Source of the DNA: Luteimonas panaciterrae | GTDB taxonomy: Bacteria > Pseudomonadota > Gammaproteobacteria > Xanthomonadales > Xanthomonadaceae | NCBI RefSeq assembly: GCF_020511115.1 | Contig: NZ_JAJAVH010000001.1 | Location: 868,001 to 932,000 of the forward strand | Reading direction: 5' to 3' | DNA: 64,000 bases | In this document: positions 42,512 to 51,656 of the stretch, piece by piece | How the letters are laid out: every line of letters starts with the position of its first letter | Numbering within the stretch: the stretch's first letter is position 1 | Program-made: the position numbers and the translations under genes | The notes under the pieces: generated by a model | Databases searched by the model: none | What the model saw: only the letters and a program-made list of their open reading frames with translations | What the model was told of the DNA's origin: nothing

Positions 42512-42754
42512 GGAGACCTCTTTGTTTGGCCGTCGCGGTGTGAGTACGGCGATGGTATCGATTTCCGGAGAAGCGTGCGTGGACGATGTGCCGCTGGCAG
42601 AGGTGCACGATCCTGAAGTCGGTTTTGTCGTCGAGGCAGCGTTCCAGATGGCTTCGTCATCCACGTCCATGATCCGGCAAAGAGCCGTCGCGTGATGTGA
42701 GCATGTTCGCGCCGCGAGCCGGCGCGGCAACAACGGCACGAATCGGAAACGCCG

Positions 42755-43606
42755 TCACGAAGCGGCTTGCCGCCGCCGGTGGGAATCCGCGCGTTCCGGC
42801 GGGCAGAACAGCTGGCCGAGCGCGCCGCGCAAGCCACCCACACGTGCCGCATCGCGGAACATCGCGATCCATTCGTGGAAGGTCAGCGTGATCGGATTAT
42901 GGCTGTGGATCTGGCCGATGATGCCGTACTCGCACGGCACGGCCGGATCTTCGTCGACATAGGTGCCGAACAGCTTGTCCCAGATGATCAGCACGCCGGC
43001 GTAGTTGCGGTCGATGTACTTCGGATTGCGTGCGTGATGGACGCGATGATGCGAAGGCGTGTTGAACACATATTCGAGCCAGCCGAGCTTGCCGACCGCC
43101 TGCGTGTGCACGAAGAACTGAAAGGCGAGATTGATCGCCACCACCGCGATGATGTGGGTGGGATCGAAGCCGAGCCAGGCCAGCGGTAGCCAGAACAGCC
43201 ACATGCCCGAGATCGGGTAGGTGAGGCTTTGCCGGAACGCGGTGGAGAAATTCAAGCGTTCGGAGGAGTGGTGGGTGACGTGCGAGGCCCACATCCAGCG
43301 AATCCGATGGCTGGCACGGTGAAACCAGTAGTAGAAGAAGTCCTGGGCGACGAACAGCGCGGCGATCGTCCAGACCGAGGCCGGCGGCAGATCGAACACA
43401 CGGTATTGATAGACGAGATAGAAGAGGCCGGTGACCACTGTCCAGGCGATCGCGTCGGACGCCTGATGCATGAGCGCCAATACCGCGTTGGAGGCGACAT
43501 CCTTGAGACTGTAGTTCTCCGGCTGGCGGCGGCGCCAATACAAGGCCTCCCAGATGATCAATGCCAGGAAGACCGGGGCCAGACCGAGCAGAATCCATTT
43601 CTCCAT
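42755..43606 (-). CDS. Sterol desaturase / fatty-acid hydroxylase family membrane protein
   Basis: 283 residues from the ATG at 43606 (GGAG site). Four or five membrane helices and the di-iron histidine boxes HRASH, HVTHHS, and HHRVHHARN, the last preceded by a further HTQ. Family members hydroxylate or desaturate lipids such as fatty acids or hopanoids; the substrate here is unknown. It stands alone between small genes. Confidence 0.9.
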   Translation of the reverse strand: MEKWILLGLAPVFLALIIWEALYWRRRQPENYSLKDVASNAVLALMHQASDAIAWTVVTGLFYLVYQYRVFDLPPASVWTIAALFVAQDFFYYWFHRASHRIRWMWASHVTHHSSERLNFSTAFRQSLTYPISGMWLFWLPLAWLGFDPTHIIAVVAINLAFQFFVHTQAVGKLGWLEYVFNTPSHHRVHHARNPKYIDRNYAGVLIIWDKLFGTYVDEDPAVPCEYGIIGQIHSHNPITLTFHEWIAMFRDAARVGGLRGALGQLFCPPERADSHRRRQAAS

Positions 43607-43660
43607 CAACCGTTCTCCGGGTGCATCGATTGCTTCAGCAACAGAACCTCGGGGCGCCGG

Positions 43661-44188
43661 TCAAGGCGTGGCGAGGCCGTGCGCCTGTGATCCGGTCTCG
43701 CGCAGGAAGACGGGCAGGTCGCTCGTCGGCGGAAAGCACGGAATCTGGTACATCATCGCCGCGATGTGGCCGCGATGGTAGGTGCCGTGGTTCACCACGT
43801 GCAGGACGATGTCGCGGCGGCTCATCGTGCCTGTGCCGCCGCCGATGAAGGTGAATTCGATGACTTCCTCGCCGGCATCTTCTTGCAGCGTCTCGGCGTA
43901 GCGGGTGTACCAGGCATCGATGTGTTTCTGGGTTTCGCGCACCTGCGCGAACGGCGGGGACGTCTCCGGGTTGCGCGTCGTCAGGCCATGCGGAACGCCC
44001 TCGAGGTGCGACTTCCACACCAGGTCCATCAGGTAGACGTGATTGAGCGTGCGCAGGATGTTGCCGAAGAGGATCTGCCGCGGCTTGGTCAGCTCGGCAT
44101 CCGGAATCTCGGAAAGCGCGCCGTAAATGAGATCGTTCGCCCATGCTTTGTAGCGGGTGAGCGTGCGAAGTTGCGCGGAGCTTGTCAT
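43661..44188 (-). CDS. DinB-fold metalloprotein
   Basis: 175 residues. Four-helix DinB/DUF664 pattern with the metal triad H50 (TLNHVYLMD), H134 and H138 (NHGTYHRGH). Family members include thiol-dependent transferases and stress proteins; the specific role is open. It lies 45 bases downstream of pfp on the same strand. Confidence 0.88.
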   Translation of the reverse strand: MTSSAQLRTLTRYKAWANDLIYGALSEIPDAELTKPRQILFGNILRTLNHVYLMDLVWKSHLEGVPHGLTTRNPETSPPFAQVRETQKHIDAWYTRYAETLQEDAGEEVIEFTFIGGGTGTMSRRDIVLHVVNHGTYHRGHIAAMMYQIPCFPPTSDLPVFLRETGSQAHGLATP

Positions 44189-44233
44189 CTCTGCCTCATG
44201 CTTGGATCGAGGGATGCCCGAACTCGTGAGCGC

Positions 44234-45490
44234 CTATCCCTCCCAGGCCGGCAGCTTCTGCCGCACCGCGACGTTTTTCAAGACGACGTAGTTCGGAATG
44301 CCATCGCGCCCGTACGGCGGCGGCGCCTCGCCACGGATCAGCGGCTCCAGGTATTTGCGCGCGGCCGGAGTGATGCCGTAGCCATCCTTGCGGACGAAGT
44401 TCGCCGGCATCTTCTTCTCGTGATTGGCCACCTTGTCGAGCGGCGCGGCTTCGATCTTCCAGCGATAGGGCGCGTCCGAGGTGCGCTTGATCACCGGCAT
44501 CGTCGCGTTCATGCCCTTGAGCGCGAACTGCACCGCGGCCTTGCCGACGGCCATGGCCTGATCGAGGTCGGTCTTCGAGGCGATGTGGCGCGCGGAGCGT
44601 TGCAGATAGTCGGGCAGGGTCCAATGCACCTTCAGGCCCAGCTTGTCCTTCACGCGGCCGGCGAGGAACGAGGCGACGCCGCCCAGCTGCGTGTGGCCGA
44701 AGGAATCCTTGCCACCGCCCGCGTCGGCGACGAACCTGCCGTCGGCGGTCTGAATGCCTTCGCTCGCGACCACGACGCAGTAGCCGACCTTCGCCACGAT
44801 CTTCTGCACCTGCGCGAGGAAGTCGGCCTCGTCGTAGGGGCGCTCGGGAAACAGGATCAGATGCGGCGCATCGTCGGCCGTCTTGCCGGCGAGGCCCGCG
44901 GCGGCGGCAAGCCAGCCGGCATGACGGCCCATCGCCTCGTACACGAACACCTTGGTCGAGGTCTCGGCCATCGCGGCGACGTCGAGCGCGCACTCGCGCA
45001 CGGAGACCGCCGTGTACTTCGCCGCCGAACCGAAACCAGGGCAGCAATCGGTGACGGCGAGGTCGTTGTCCACCGTCTTCGGCACGCCGATGCAGGTCAG
45101 CGGATAGTTGAACTCGGCGGCCAGCTTCGACACCTTGTTGGCGGTGTCGGCCGAATCGTTGCCGCCGTTGTAGAGGAAGTAGCGCACGTCGTGCGCCTTC
45201 AGCACCGCCAGCAGGCGTTCGTAGCGGGCGCGATCGGCTTCCAGCGACTTGAGCTTGACGCGGCAGCTGCCGAAGGCGCCGCCGGGCGTGTGCGCGAGCG
45301 CGCGGATCGCGGCGGCGGATTCCTTCGAGGTGTCGATCAGTTCCTCGCGCAATGCGCCGAGGATGCCGTTGCGCGCGGCGAGCACCTTGACCTTGCGCGC
45401 GCGCGCCTCGGTGATGACGGCGGAGGCGGTGGCGTTGATGACGGCGGTGACACCGCCGGACTGGGCGTAGAGCAGAGTTCCGGAAGACAT
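44234..45490 (-). CDS. pfp: Pyrophosphate-dependent 6-phosphofructokinase
   Basis: Interconverts fructose 6-phosphate and fructose 1,6-bisphosphate with PPi, reversibly. 418 residues, starting with LLYAQSGGVTAVINATASAV. The phosphoryl-donor loop is GGNDS, with the Asp that excludes ATP, and PKTVDND has the Lys of PPi enzymes; MGRHAGWLAA and the FPERPYDE segment follow. With hppA and ppa in this window it suggests a glycolysis that conserves PPi energy. Confidence 0.93.
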   Translation of the reverse strand: MSSGTLLYAQSGGVTAVINATASAVITEARARKVKVLAARNGILGALREELIDTSKESAAAIRALAHTPGGAFGSCRVKLKSLEADRARYERLLAVLKAHDVRYFLYNGGNDSADTANKVSKLAAEFNYPLTCIGVPKTVDNDLAVTDCCPGFGSAAKYTAVSVRECALDVAAMAETSTKVFVYEAMGRHAGWLAAAAGLAGKTADDAPHLILFPERPYDEADFLAQVQKIVAKVGYCVVVASEGIQTADGRFVADAGGGKDSFGHTQLGGVASFLAGRVKDKLGLKVHWTLPDYLQRSARHIASKTDLDQAMAVGKAAVQFALKGMNATMPVIKRTSDAPYRWKIEAAPLDKVANHEKKMPANFVRKDGYGITPAARKYLEPLIRGEAPPPYGRDGIPNYVVLKNVAVRQKLPAWEG

Positions 45491-45668
45491 GAGGTGGGGA
45501 TCTGGCTATCCGCCTGCGAGGCGTGCATCGCGGCCCCGAATGGCCTGTCCGCCTGAAGCCGCGCGTCGGCGCGGCTAGGAGCCGGCGCGCGGCCGGGAAC
45601 CGGAAAGCCGCGCCAGGAGTGACAGCGGCGATCTTAGCAAGATCGTGTTAAGGATCACGCGCCACGGA

Positions 45669-47054
45669 TCACGAGAGAAGTTCTGGCGACTTCGCATGCT
45701 CGCGATGCCCGCTCGCCAGGCCGAGTGTCGGAGTATTCGTGGTCGAGACCGCATGCGCCCGCTGCGGCGGAGATGCCAGTTGCACGACATCGCCGTCGGC
45801 GGTGCACTTGTCCAGGGAGGCCGTGAATGCATGGCCCAGCGCCTCGGCCTGTTCGCGCCTCAGGCACATCTCGTCGCCAAGGTAGACGAAGCGCAGCTGG
45901 CCATGCAGCGAATGGGCGAGGATGCCGAGCGTCCGCATCGTGAACGAGTGCACGTAGGTGGTGAAATCCTTCACCTGCAACGGAGATGCGGCATCGTCGA
46001 GCGAGACGTTGCCAAGATTGGAGAGCAGGATCCGGTTCCAGCTGCCGTTGCGGCCCACGGCATCGCCCAATCGCACGATCGAGCGGATCTTTCCGGCCGA
46101 AGGTGGTTTCAGCATCTCGCAGAACTGGTACTTGCCGGGAATGTCGGCGATGTCCTGATCGATCTTCCGGCGCATGTCCTCGGCGGTCTCGCGTGCCCGC
46201 ACCCAGAAATCGCGACGGAGATCCTGTCGGGAAGCGATCTTGAAGGCGCCGCCGCCGAAGAACAGCATGTCGTCCTTCAAGGCGGGCAGTCGTCCGCGTC
46301 TGGCGTCGATCGGGCTTTCGATCCAGTCGGGTGCCTGCTTGCCGAGCACGGGCAGGGCCTCACCCAGCGCGACGAGCATCGCGGCATGCAGTGGGACGCC
46401 TTCCGTCTTGCAGCGCCGTTTCAGGCGTTCCGACACGTCGTGACTCACTCCCCATTCCAGGCGCACTTCCCGGTTCACGAGAGGGCGACGGGAGGATGGG
46501 ATGAGCGAGAACAGTGAGTTGATCGCGCGTGCAAGCAGTTTTCGTTTCCAGGCGTGCTTGTCGTGGAAGTCGCCGATGACGTCCTGGATGTCGAGTGCTG
46601 TGTAAGGAGTCAATGCCTGATCCGAATGCAGTCCTTCCAGCAGTTCGCGGACGATGACGAACATGCTCATGCCATCGCAGATGCGGTGCGCGCTGGTGAT
46701 GAGCAGTTCGTCGTGCACGCCAGGCGTGTTGTCATGGGGGCGTCGCAGCCAGACCACGCGCAGTTGCGGCTGATCGTGCGGAAAGGCCGCATAGGCCTCG
46801 GTTTCGCACTCGTGGGTGCGATGCTCCGCGGAGACCCATTCGACCACGCGCAGCGGGATCTGCCGCGCCGCGTCGAGTTCGTAGAAGAACTCGCCGTTCG
46901 CTTCGTGGATCAGCATCCGTAGCGCTGGATGCTTGCGCTGCATCCGGTCGAGTGAGGCGCGCAGCTTTTCCGCGGTGAGATTGCCTTCGAGGGCGATGCG
47001 CCAGCAGAGATTGCCGTCGATCAGACGCTCGATCGTGGAGAGTTTTCGTTTCAT
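45669..47054 (-). CDS. Condensation/PapA-like acyltransferase B
   Basis: 461 residues from the ATG at 47054. Condensation-domain superfamily (chloramphenicol-acetyltransferase-like fold), free-standing. The active-site motif HHxxxDG appears as AHRICDG: the first His is Ala, the catalytic second His (H123) and D127-G128 are kept. It resembles acyltransferase A (both begin MKR-L and share overall layout), so the two probably arose by duplication. Likely transfers an acyl group to an OH or NH2 of the pathway product, as PapA-type enzymes do. Last gene of the six-gene NRPS operon, 17 bases after the GT2 gene. Confidence 0.78.
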   Translation of the reverse strand: MKRKLSTIERLIDGNLCWRIALEGNLTAEKLRASLDRMQRKHPALRMLIHEANGEFFYELDAARQIPLRVVEWVSAEHRTHECETEAYAAFPHDQPQLRVVWLRRPHDNTPGVHDELLITSAHRICDGMSMFVIVRELLEGLHSDQALTPYTALDIQDVIGDFHDKHAWKRKLLARAINSLFSLIPSSRRPLVNREVRLEWGVSHDVSERLKRRCKTEGVPLHAAMLVALGEALPVLGKQAPDWIESPIDARRGRLPALKDDMLFFGGGAFKIASRQDLRRDFWVRARETAEDMRRKIDQDIADIPGKYQFCEMLKPPSAGKIRSIVRLGDAVGRNGSWNRILLSNLGNVSLDDAASPLQVKDFTTYVHSFTMRTLGILAHSLHGQLRFVYLGDEMCLRREQAEALGHAFTASLDKCTADGDVVQLASPPQRAHAVSTTNTPTLGLASGHREHAKSPELLS

Positions 47055-47071
47055 GTTGGGTCCGCTCGCGA

Positions 47072-48046
47072 CTACTCGACCGTGATCGTCGGCGCGCTGT
47101 CCGGCGCGAGCTTCTCCGGCGCGGCACCCGTGCAGAACGAGAAGATCCTCGGATGCCTGCTCTCGAACGGGCCGAGCCTGCCGAACAACCCATCCAGATA
47201 ACCGAACAGGATCGCGGTGATCTTCCGCAGCTTCTGCGGTTCGAACAGCAGGACGCAGAGGGCCTGGTGGAAGGCCAGCAGGCCGGTCAGCCAATGCAGG
47301 CCCCATTTCGATTTGTACAGCGCCAGCGCATGGACCGCGTTGCGCGCGCCGTAGTAGCGGCGCCAGGCCGGATGGTGCGTGGTGAACAGCTTGCCGTGGC
47401 GCACGATGTGGCCGGTGGTCTGGCGCATGGTCACGGCGGCGTTCATGTAGACGGGAACGTCGTGGCTGGAGGCGCGCAGACCGTATTCGATGTCGATGTA
47501 CTCGATGAAATAGTCCTCGCGGAAGGCGCCCAGCTTGCGGTAGGCCTGCGCCGAGATGGCGGAGCCGGAGGAGATGATGAACAACGTGGGGAAGAGGCCT
47601 TCGGTTTCGTGATCGATGCGCTTGGGCTTGGGGAAGCGCGGCCCGGGCGGAAATACCGGCATGCATTTGCCGAGGTTGATCTCGTGGATTTTCGGGCCGA
47701 CCAGGAAGGTGTCGGTGTCGAGTTCAGAACATGCCTGCATCATCTTCTCGAAGAAGGACGCATCGATGTCCGAATCCTGGTCGAGCAGGAAGATCACGTC
47801 GCAGTCTTTCGCCAGCAGGATTTCCGCGCCGCGGTTGTAGGCGCCGGCGAGGCCGCCTCGGTTGCGGTTGAAGATCACGGTGGCGCCGTCGCGCCGCAGC
47901 GTGTCGTGCAGGGTGACGTCGGCTTCCGACGAGTTGTCGACCGCGACCACGTTCGGACACACCGCCAGCGCTTTCCGCAGGTTGTGCAGGAATTCCTCGG
48001 ATGGATGATAGAGAACGAAGATCAGGCCAAAACTATTTGCGCTCAT
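47072..48046 (-). CDS. GT2-family glycosyltransferase (rhamnosyltransferase-like)
   Basis: 324 residues from the ATG at 48046, which overlaps the preceding stop as ATGA. GT-A fold: FGLIFVLYHPSEEFLHNL, VVAVDNSS, FNRNRGGLAGAYNRG, and the metal/nucleotide motif LLDQDSDID, then FLVGPKIHEI. This combination is typical of rhamnosyltransferase-type GT2 enzymes. C-terminal hydrophobic helices may tether it to the membrane. Part of the NRPS operon, so a second sugar may be added to the product. Confidence 0.85.
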   Translation of the reverse strand: MSANSFGLIFVLYHPSEEFLHNLRKALAVCPNVVAVDNSSEADVTLHDTLRRDGATVIFNRNRGGLAGAYNRGAEILLAKDCDVIFLLDQDSDIDASFFEKMMQACSELDTDTFLVGPKIHEINLGKCMPVFPPGPRFPKPKRIDHETEGLFPTLFIISSGSAISAQAYRKLGAFREDYFIEYIDIEYGLRASSHDVPVYMNAAVTMRQTTGHIVRHGKLFTTHHPAWRRYYGARNAVHALALYKSKWGLHWLTGLLAFHQALCVLLFEPQKLRKITAILFGYLDGLFGRLGPFESRHPRIFSFCTGAAPEKLAPDSAPTITVE

Positions 48047-49386
48047 GCGGTCACCTCCATCGGAACCGGAAGCGGCGGCGTGGTCGCCGGTTCGGTCCTG
48101 GGTTCGGCTTCGGCAGATAGTTGCGCGCAATCGTGAAGGATCTTCATCGCCGTGTCCCTGATGGCGACGGCCTGCGAGCGGGGCAGGCATTTCTCGTCGG
48201 CGACGAACGAGAAATCCAGGCTGTCCGCGAAGCGGCTGATGATGACCAGGGGCGCGGGCGTCAGCGCCGCCGAAGGGCTGTGCACCGCCACGATGCGGAA
48301 ATCGCGGCGATCCTGCGCCAAGTCCAGGCGGCCGAGATAGCTGAGGCTGACATTGCGCGCCGCGGGGCGCGACGCGGCCAGCGCGAGCATCTTGGTGTAG
48401 ACCGAATGCAGGTATTCCATGCCCAGCAGATGCCGGTAGAACTTCGCGCCGAGCCGGCCGATTTTTTGCCACATGTCCGTTTTGAGCGCGCGTCCCAGGT
48501 TCCAGAAGCCCGCTTCGGTGATCTTGTCGGCCTCGGGCGTCTCCAGGCTCACGTCGATGGTGGGTGCGATCAGGAACAGATGGTCGGCCTGCAGCTTCGG
48601 CAGGAATTTGCGCGCATCCACCGGTACGGTGAATTTCTTGACGCCACGCGCGCCGCATACGTCGCGGAAACCCAGGATGAGCGCCACGCTCAGCGCGCCG
48701 AACACGCTGATGCCCTCGGTCTCGCAGCGACGGGTCAAGGCCTGCAAGGTGGATTGATCCAGTGTCCAGCGCAAGGTGTATCTGTCGTTGTAGGTCAGTG
48801 CTCGTCCGGATGGGAAGAACCGGATCACGAGCCGGAGCAGCGCCGCCATCCAGCGTATCCGGCGTTGCAGGCGGTGATCCTGCAGCACCGCGTCCGGCAG
48901 CAGTTCCGCATAGGTGTGCAGCGAGTCGTCGCGCCCGATGTCGTGCTCGGGCGCGTCGTGCAACAGCAGCAGTTCGCGCAGCAGCGTCACAACCGAAGCG
49001 CCGTCGCAAAGGCAGTGATGGCAGGTCAGCAGCAATTCGCTCGCATCCTCGCCGCGCAGCCAGGTGAGGCGGACGAGTGGGGCGCCGGCGTCGAACAAGC
49101 GTGCTTCCTCGGTGCCGCATTCCCGCACCCAGTCATCCGCGTTCCTGCGCGCGAGGATGCGCAACGGAATCGGCGGCGGTGATTCCTGTACCTGGAACCA
49201 AGGACGTCCGTCCTTGTATTCGATCAGGCAACGCAGCAGCAGGTGCTTGGCCTGCAATCCCGCCAGAGCATTGTGCAGCCGCTCCTCGGAGAGTTGTCCG
49301 TGGATTTCGATCGGCAGCACGATCGCAATGGGAACGCGCCCGTCCTGATACATCACGCGTTCCGGCAGGGTGAGCGGTCGCTTCAT
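48043..49386 (-). CDS. Condensation/PapA-like acyltransferase A
   Basis: 447 residues from the ATG at 49386. Free-standing condensation-superfamily protein with the complete motif HHCLCDG (H123-G129). There is no adenylation or carrier domain, so it should act in trans on a carrier-bound or coenzyme-A-bound acyl donor. The start overlaps the end of the acylase gene and its own stop overlaps the GT2 start (both ATGA, 4 bases). Confidence 0.8.
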   Translation of the reverse strand: MKRPLTLPERVMYQDGRVPIAIVLPIEIHGQLSEERLHNALAGLQAKHLLLRCLIEYKDGRPWFQVQESPPPIPLRILARRNADDWVRECGTEEARLFDAGAPLVRLTWLRGEDASELLLTCHHCLCDGASVVTLLRELLLLHDAPEHDIGRDDSLHTYAELLPDAVLQDHRLQRRIRWMAALLRLVIRFFPSGRALTYNDRYTLRWTLDQSTLQALTRRCETEGISVFGALSVALILGFRDVCGARGVKKFTVPVDARKFLPKLQADHLFLIAPTIDVSLETPEADKITEAGFWNLGRALKTDMWQKIGRLGAKFYRHLLGMEYLHSVYTKMLALAASRPAARNVSLSYLGRLDLAQDRRDFRIVAVHSPSAALTPAPLVIISRFADSLDFSFVADEKCLPRSQAVAIRDTAMKILHDCAQLSAEAEPRTEPATTPPLPVPMEVTA

Positions 49387-51656
49387 GTCGTCTGCCCCGC
49401 TTGGCGCGGTGTGGCCGGCCGTAATACGGTTGCATGGGGGAATGCGGCGCGGACGCTGGATTCGCGCATCGGTACGTGGATGTACTCGCCGCGCCGCCAT
49501 AGGGCGATCTGGTCGAGATAGTTGGCGCTGCCGGCCCAGCCGTCCTGGCCGCCGAGCAGTACGAACTGGTTAGCGTCCAGGTCCGAAAGGTCCGAGACAT
49601 GTCGTGCGCAGGAGCCAAAATCGGCCTCGTGCTGGCCGGTCTGCAGCGGGTGGGCACTCTTTTGCACGGTGTTGTTGCCGCCTTCGCCCTCGAAGGCGGG
49701 CGCATGCAGCCTGCGCCCCAGCCCCGGCAGACCGCCGAGCATGTGTTTCAAGCGGATGCGATGCACCGCGCCCCAGCGTTTGTATCGGCGCAGTTGCCGC
49801 GCCGCCGCCGGCAAGGCACGCCGGGCCGCGCGGCGCAATTCGTGGTCGCTCGCCGCCGTTAGGTCTTCCAGCAGCAGCGGCTGGGTCATCCACACGGTTT
49901 GATAGGCCGGCAGCAAGTGGCGATTGCCCAGACACCGCGCCGTCCCCGCCAACAGCAGTTCAAAGGCTAAGGCGCCGGCGGATTCGCGACCGTATTCGCC
50001 ATCCCATTGGTGCAAGGCGTCCAGCAGACGCTGTTGCCCGGGATTGCGCATCCGCGCCGGCAAGGCCGTCAGCAGGCGTTCGCGCAGGGGCAGGCTGCCT
50101 GCACCTGACACATCGCGCTGGATCAGCTGCATATCCTCCGCGGCCAACGGCTGGTCCCGATCGAGCAGGGCAGTCAGACGGTCCGCGCGGTCGTTCGGGG
50201 CGAAGAAATAGCCGATCGGAAACTCACTCAGGTGGGGGCGCTCGTTGGCCGAAACCACGAAGCCTTCCTGTGGATCGATGCGTGTCGGCAGACTGGCGGT
50301 GTCCGCCACGTGATTCCAATGGACGGCGGCATGCGCGGGCAGCACCAGATCGGTCGGCAATGACGACGCGCGGCGTGGCAGATGCGCGCCCAAGACGTGC
50401 GCAACCCGGCCGTCGCTGCCGGCGAACACGAAATTGACGCCGGCGACGCCGTAGCCTTGCAATGCTTGGTGGAAGGTCTCGAAATCGCGCGCCCGCGCCA
50501 CGCCGAGCAAGGCGCCCAGCTCGTTGCTCGGGCGATGGCCCATCCAGCGCAAGGCCAATAGCTGCTTACAGGACAGCAACATGCCATCGGAGACGATCGG
50601 CCCCAGCTCGCTCTCGCGCAGGCGCAGGCGGCGCGGACGGCCGCCGCGCACGCGCACGCGCGTCTCGCGTTCGCGAATCGCGCCGGCCGGAAGGGCGGAG
50701 GCGTCGAACAGGTCGCTGCTCTGCGCGTGCAGGCTGGTGCCGCCCCACGCGATCCAGCGGTTGCGGCCCAGCAGCACGGATGGCAGCCCGGGCATCATCA
50801 GTCCGACGCAATGGAATCCGGGCGAACGCATGCCGGCGATCAGCCAGACATTGGGCAGCTGCAGCGACAGGTGCGGATCGCTGGCGATCAGCGCCGCGCC
50901 GCTGCGCGAACGCCGCGCCGCCACGGCCATCGAGTTGCTGCCGCTACGCAGCATCGAGGTGACCGCACGGCCATCCAGCTCGTGCCAATGGGCGGTCGCC
51001 GCGGCCGGCATGCCGCCGGTCAGCAGGCGCGGCCACAGCGCCTCCCAGACCTCGGGCGGCAGGCGCTCGCGCAGCGGCAACAAGCGCATCCAGATCAGCC
51101 AGCTGAGATCGGTGCAGGTCAGCCGTTGATAGGTGAGCAGGTCCGCCAGCGTCCAGGGCTCGGGTTCCATGCCCAGCAACGCGAACTCGAATGGCTTTTC
51201 GCGGCCGTTCAACAGCACATGGTTGATGCCGGCGACGAAATTCTCGGCGAAGCCGCGCTCCTCTTCCGACATCATCTCCAGCATCTGCGGCAATGCGCGG
51301 CCGAAGTCGAACAGGCGTAGCGCGCGATCCACTTCCACGCCCATCGGGCCGATCATCTCGGAGATGCGGCCAAAAGCGATGCGGCGTGTCAGCTCCATCT
51401 GGCCCAGCCGCAAATGTGCGTGCACCGCGCCGAGCGCGGTCATCAGGTCGGCGTCGCTGGCGGCTTCGATGAAAGGGACCTGGTGCGAGTTCCAGCGGAT
51501 GGTCACGTCGGCGTCTACCGGCGCGCCTTCGCAGGGCAGCATGGCCAAGCGTTCTTGCAGGTTGCGCGGAGTTGGCCGGCTCGCCAGCGCTGCCTTGCCG
51601 AGCAACAAGGCGGTCACACCCAACCCGCCGGCCAGATTGCGCCAGCCGAGCTTCAT
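49383..51656 (-). CDS. Penicillin-acylase-family Ntn hydrolase
   Basis: 757 residues. An N-terminal hydrophobic segment (GGLGVTALLLGKAALA) suggests export or membrane anchoring. The N-terminal nucleophile after self-cleavage is probably S240 in RSGSNSMAV, the position of GSNN/GSNA in the family; SDPHLSLQLPNVW follows, as usual. Such enzymes (penicillin acylase, PvdQ) hydrolyse amide-linked acyl chains in the periplasm; in siderophore pathways PvdQ removes a fatty-acyl group put on by the NRPS. A maturation or self-protection role for this operon's product is an inference. Overlaps both neighbours by 4 bases. Confidence 0.87.
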   Translation of the reverse strand: MKLGWRNLAGGLGVTALLLGKAALASRPTPRNLQERLAMLPCEGAPVDADVTIRWNSHQVPFIEAASDADLMTALGAVHAHLRLGQMELTRRIAFGRISEMIGPMGVEVDRALRLFDFGRALPQMLEMMSEEERGFAENFVAGINHVLLNGREKPFEFALLGMEPEPWTLADLLTYQRLTCTDLSWLIWMRLLPLRERLPPEVWEALWPRLLTGGMPAAATAHWHELDGRAVTSMLRSGSNSMAVAARRSRSGAALIASDPHLSLQLPNVWLIAGMRSPGFHCVGLMMPGLPSVLLGRNRWIAWGGTSLHAQSSDLFDASALPAGAIRERETRVRVRGGRPRRLRLRESELGPIVSDGMLLSCKQLLALRWMGHRPSNELGALLGVARARDFETFHQALQGYGVAGVNFVFAGSDGRVAHVLGAHLPRRASSLPTDLVLPAHAAVHWNHVADTASLPTRIDPQEGFVVSANERPHLSEFPIGYFFAPNDRADRLTALLDRDQPLAAEDMQLIQRDVSGAGSLPLRERLLTALPARMRNPGQQRLLDALHQWDGEYGRESAGALAFELLLAGTARCLGNRHLLPAYQTVWMTQPLLLEDLTAASDHELRRAARRALPAAARQLRRYKRWGAVHRIRLKHMLGGLPGLGRRLHAPAFEGEGGNNTVQKSAHPLQTGQHEADFGSCARHVSDLSDLDANQFVLLGGQDGWAGSANYLDQIALWRRGEYIHVPMRESSVRAAFPHATVLRPATPRQAGQTT

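Noticed and set aside
46554..48046. Continuous NRPS modules across the condensation-like and GT genes
   Set aside because: No adenylation or carrier motifs occur between 45669 and 52963; the condensation-like proteins are free-standing.
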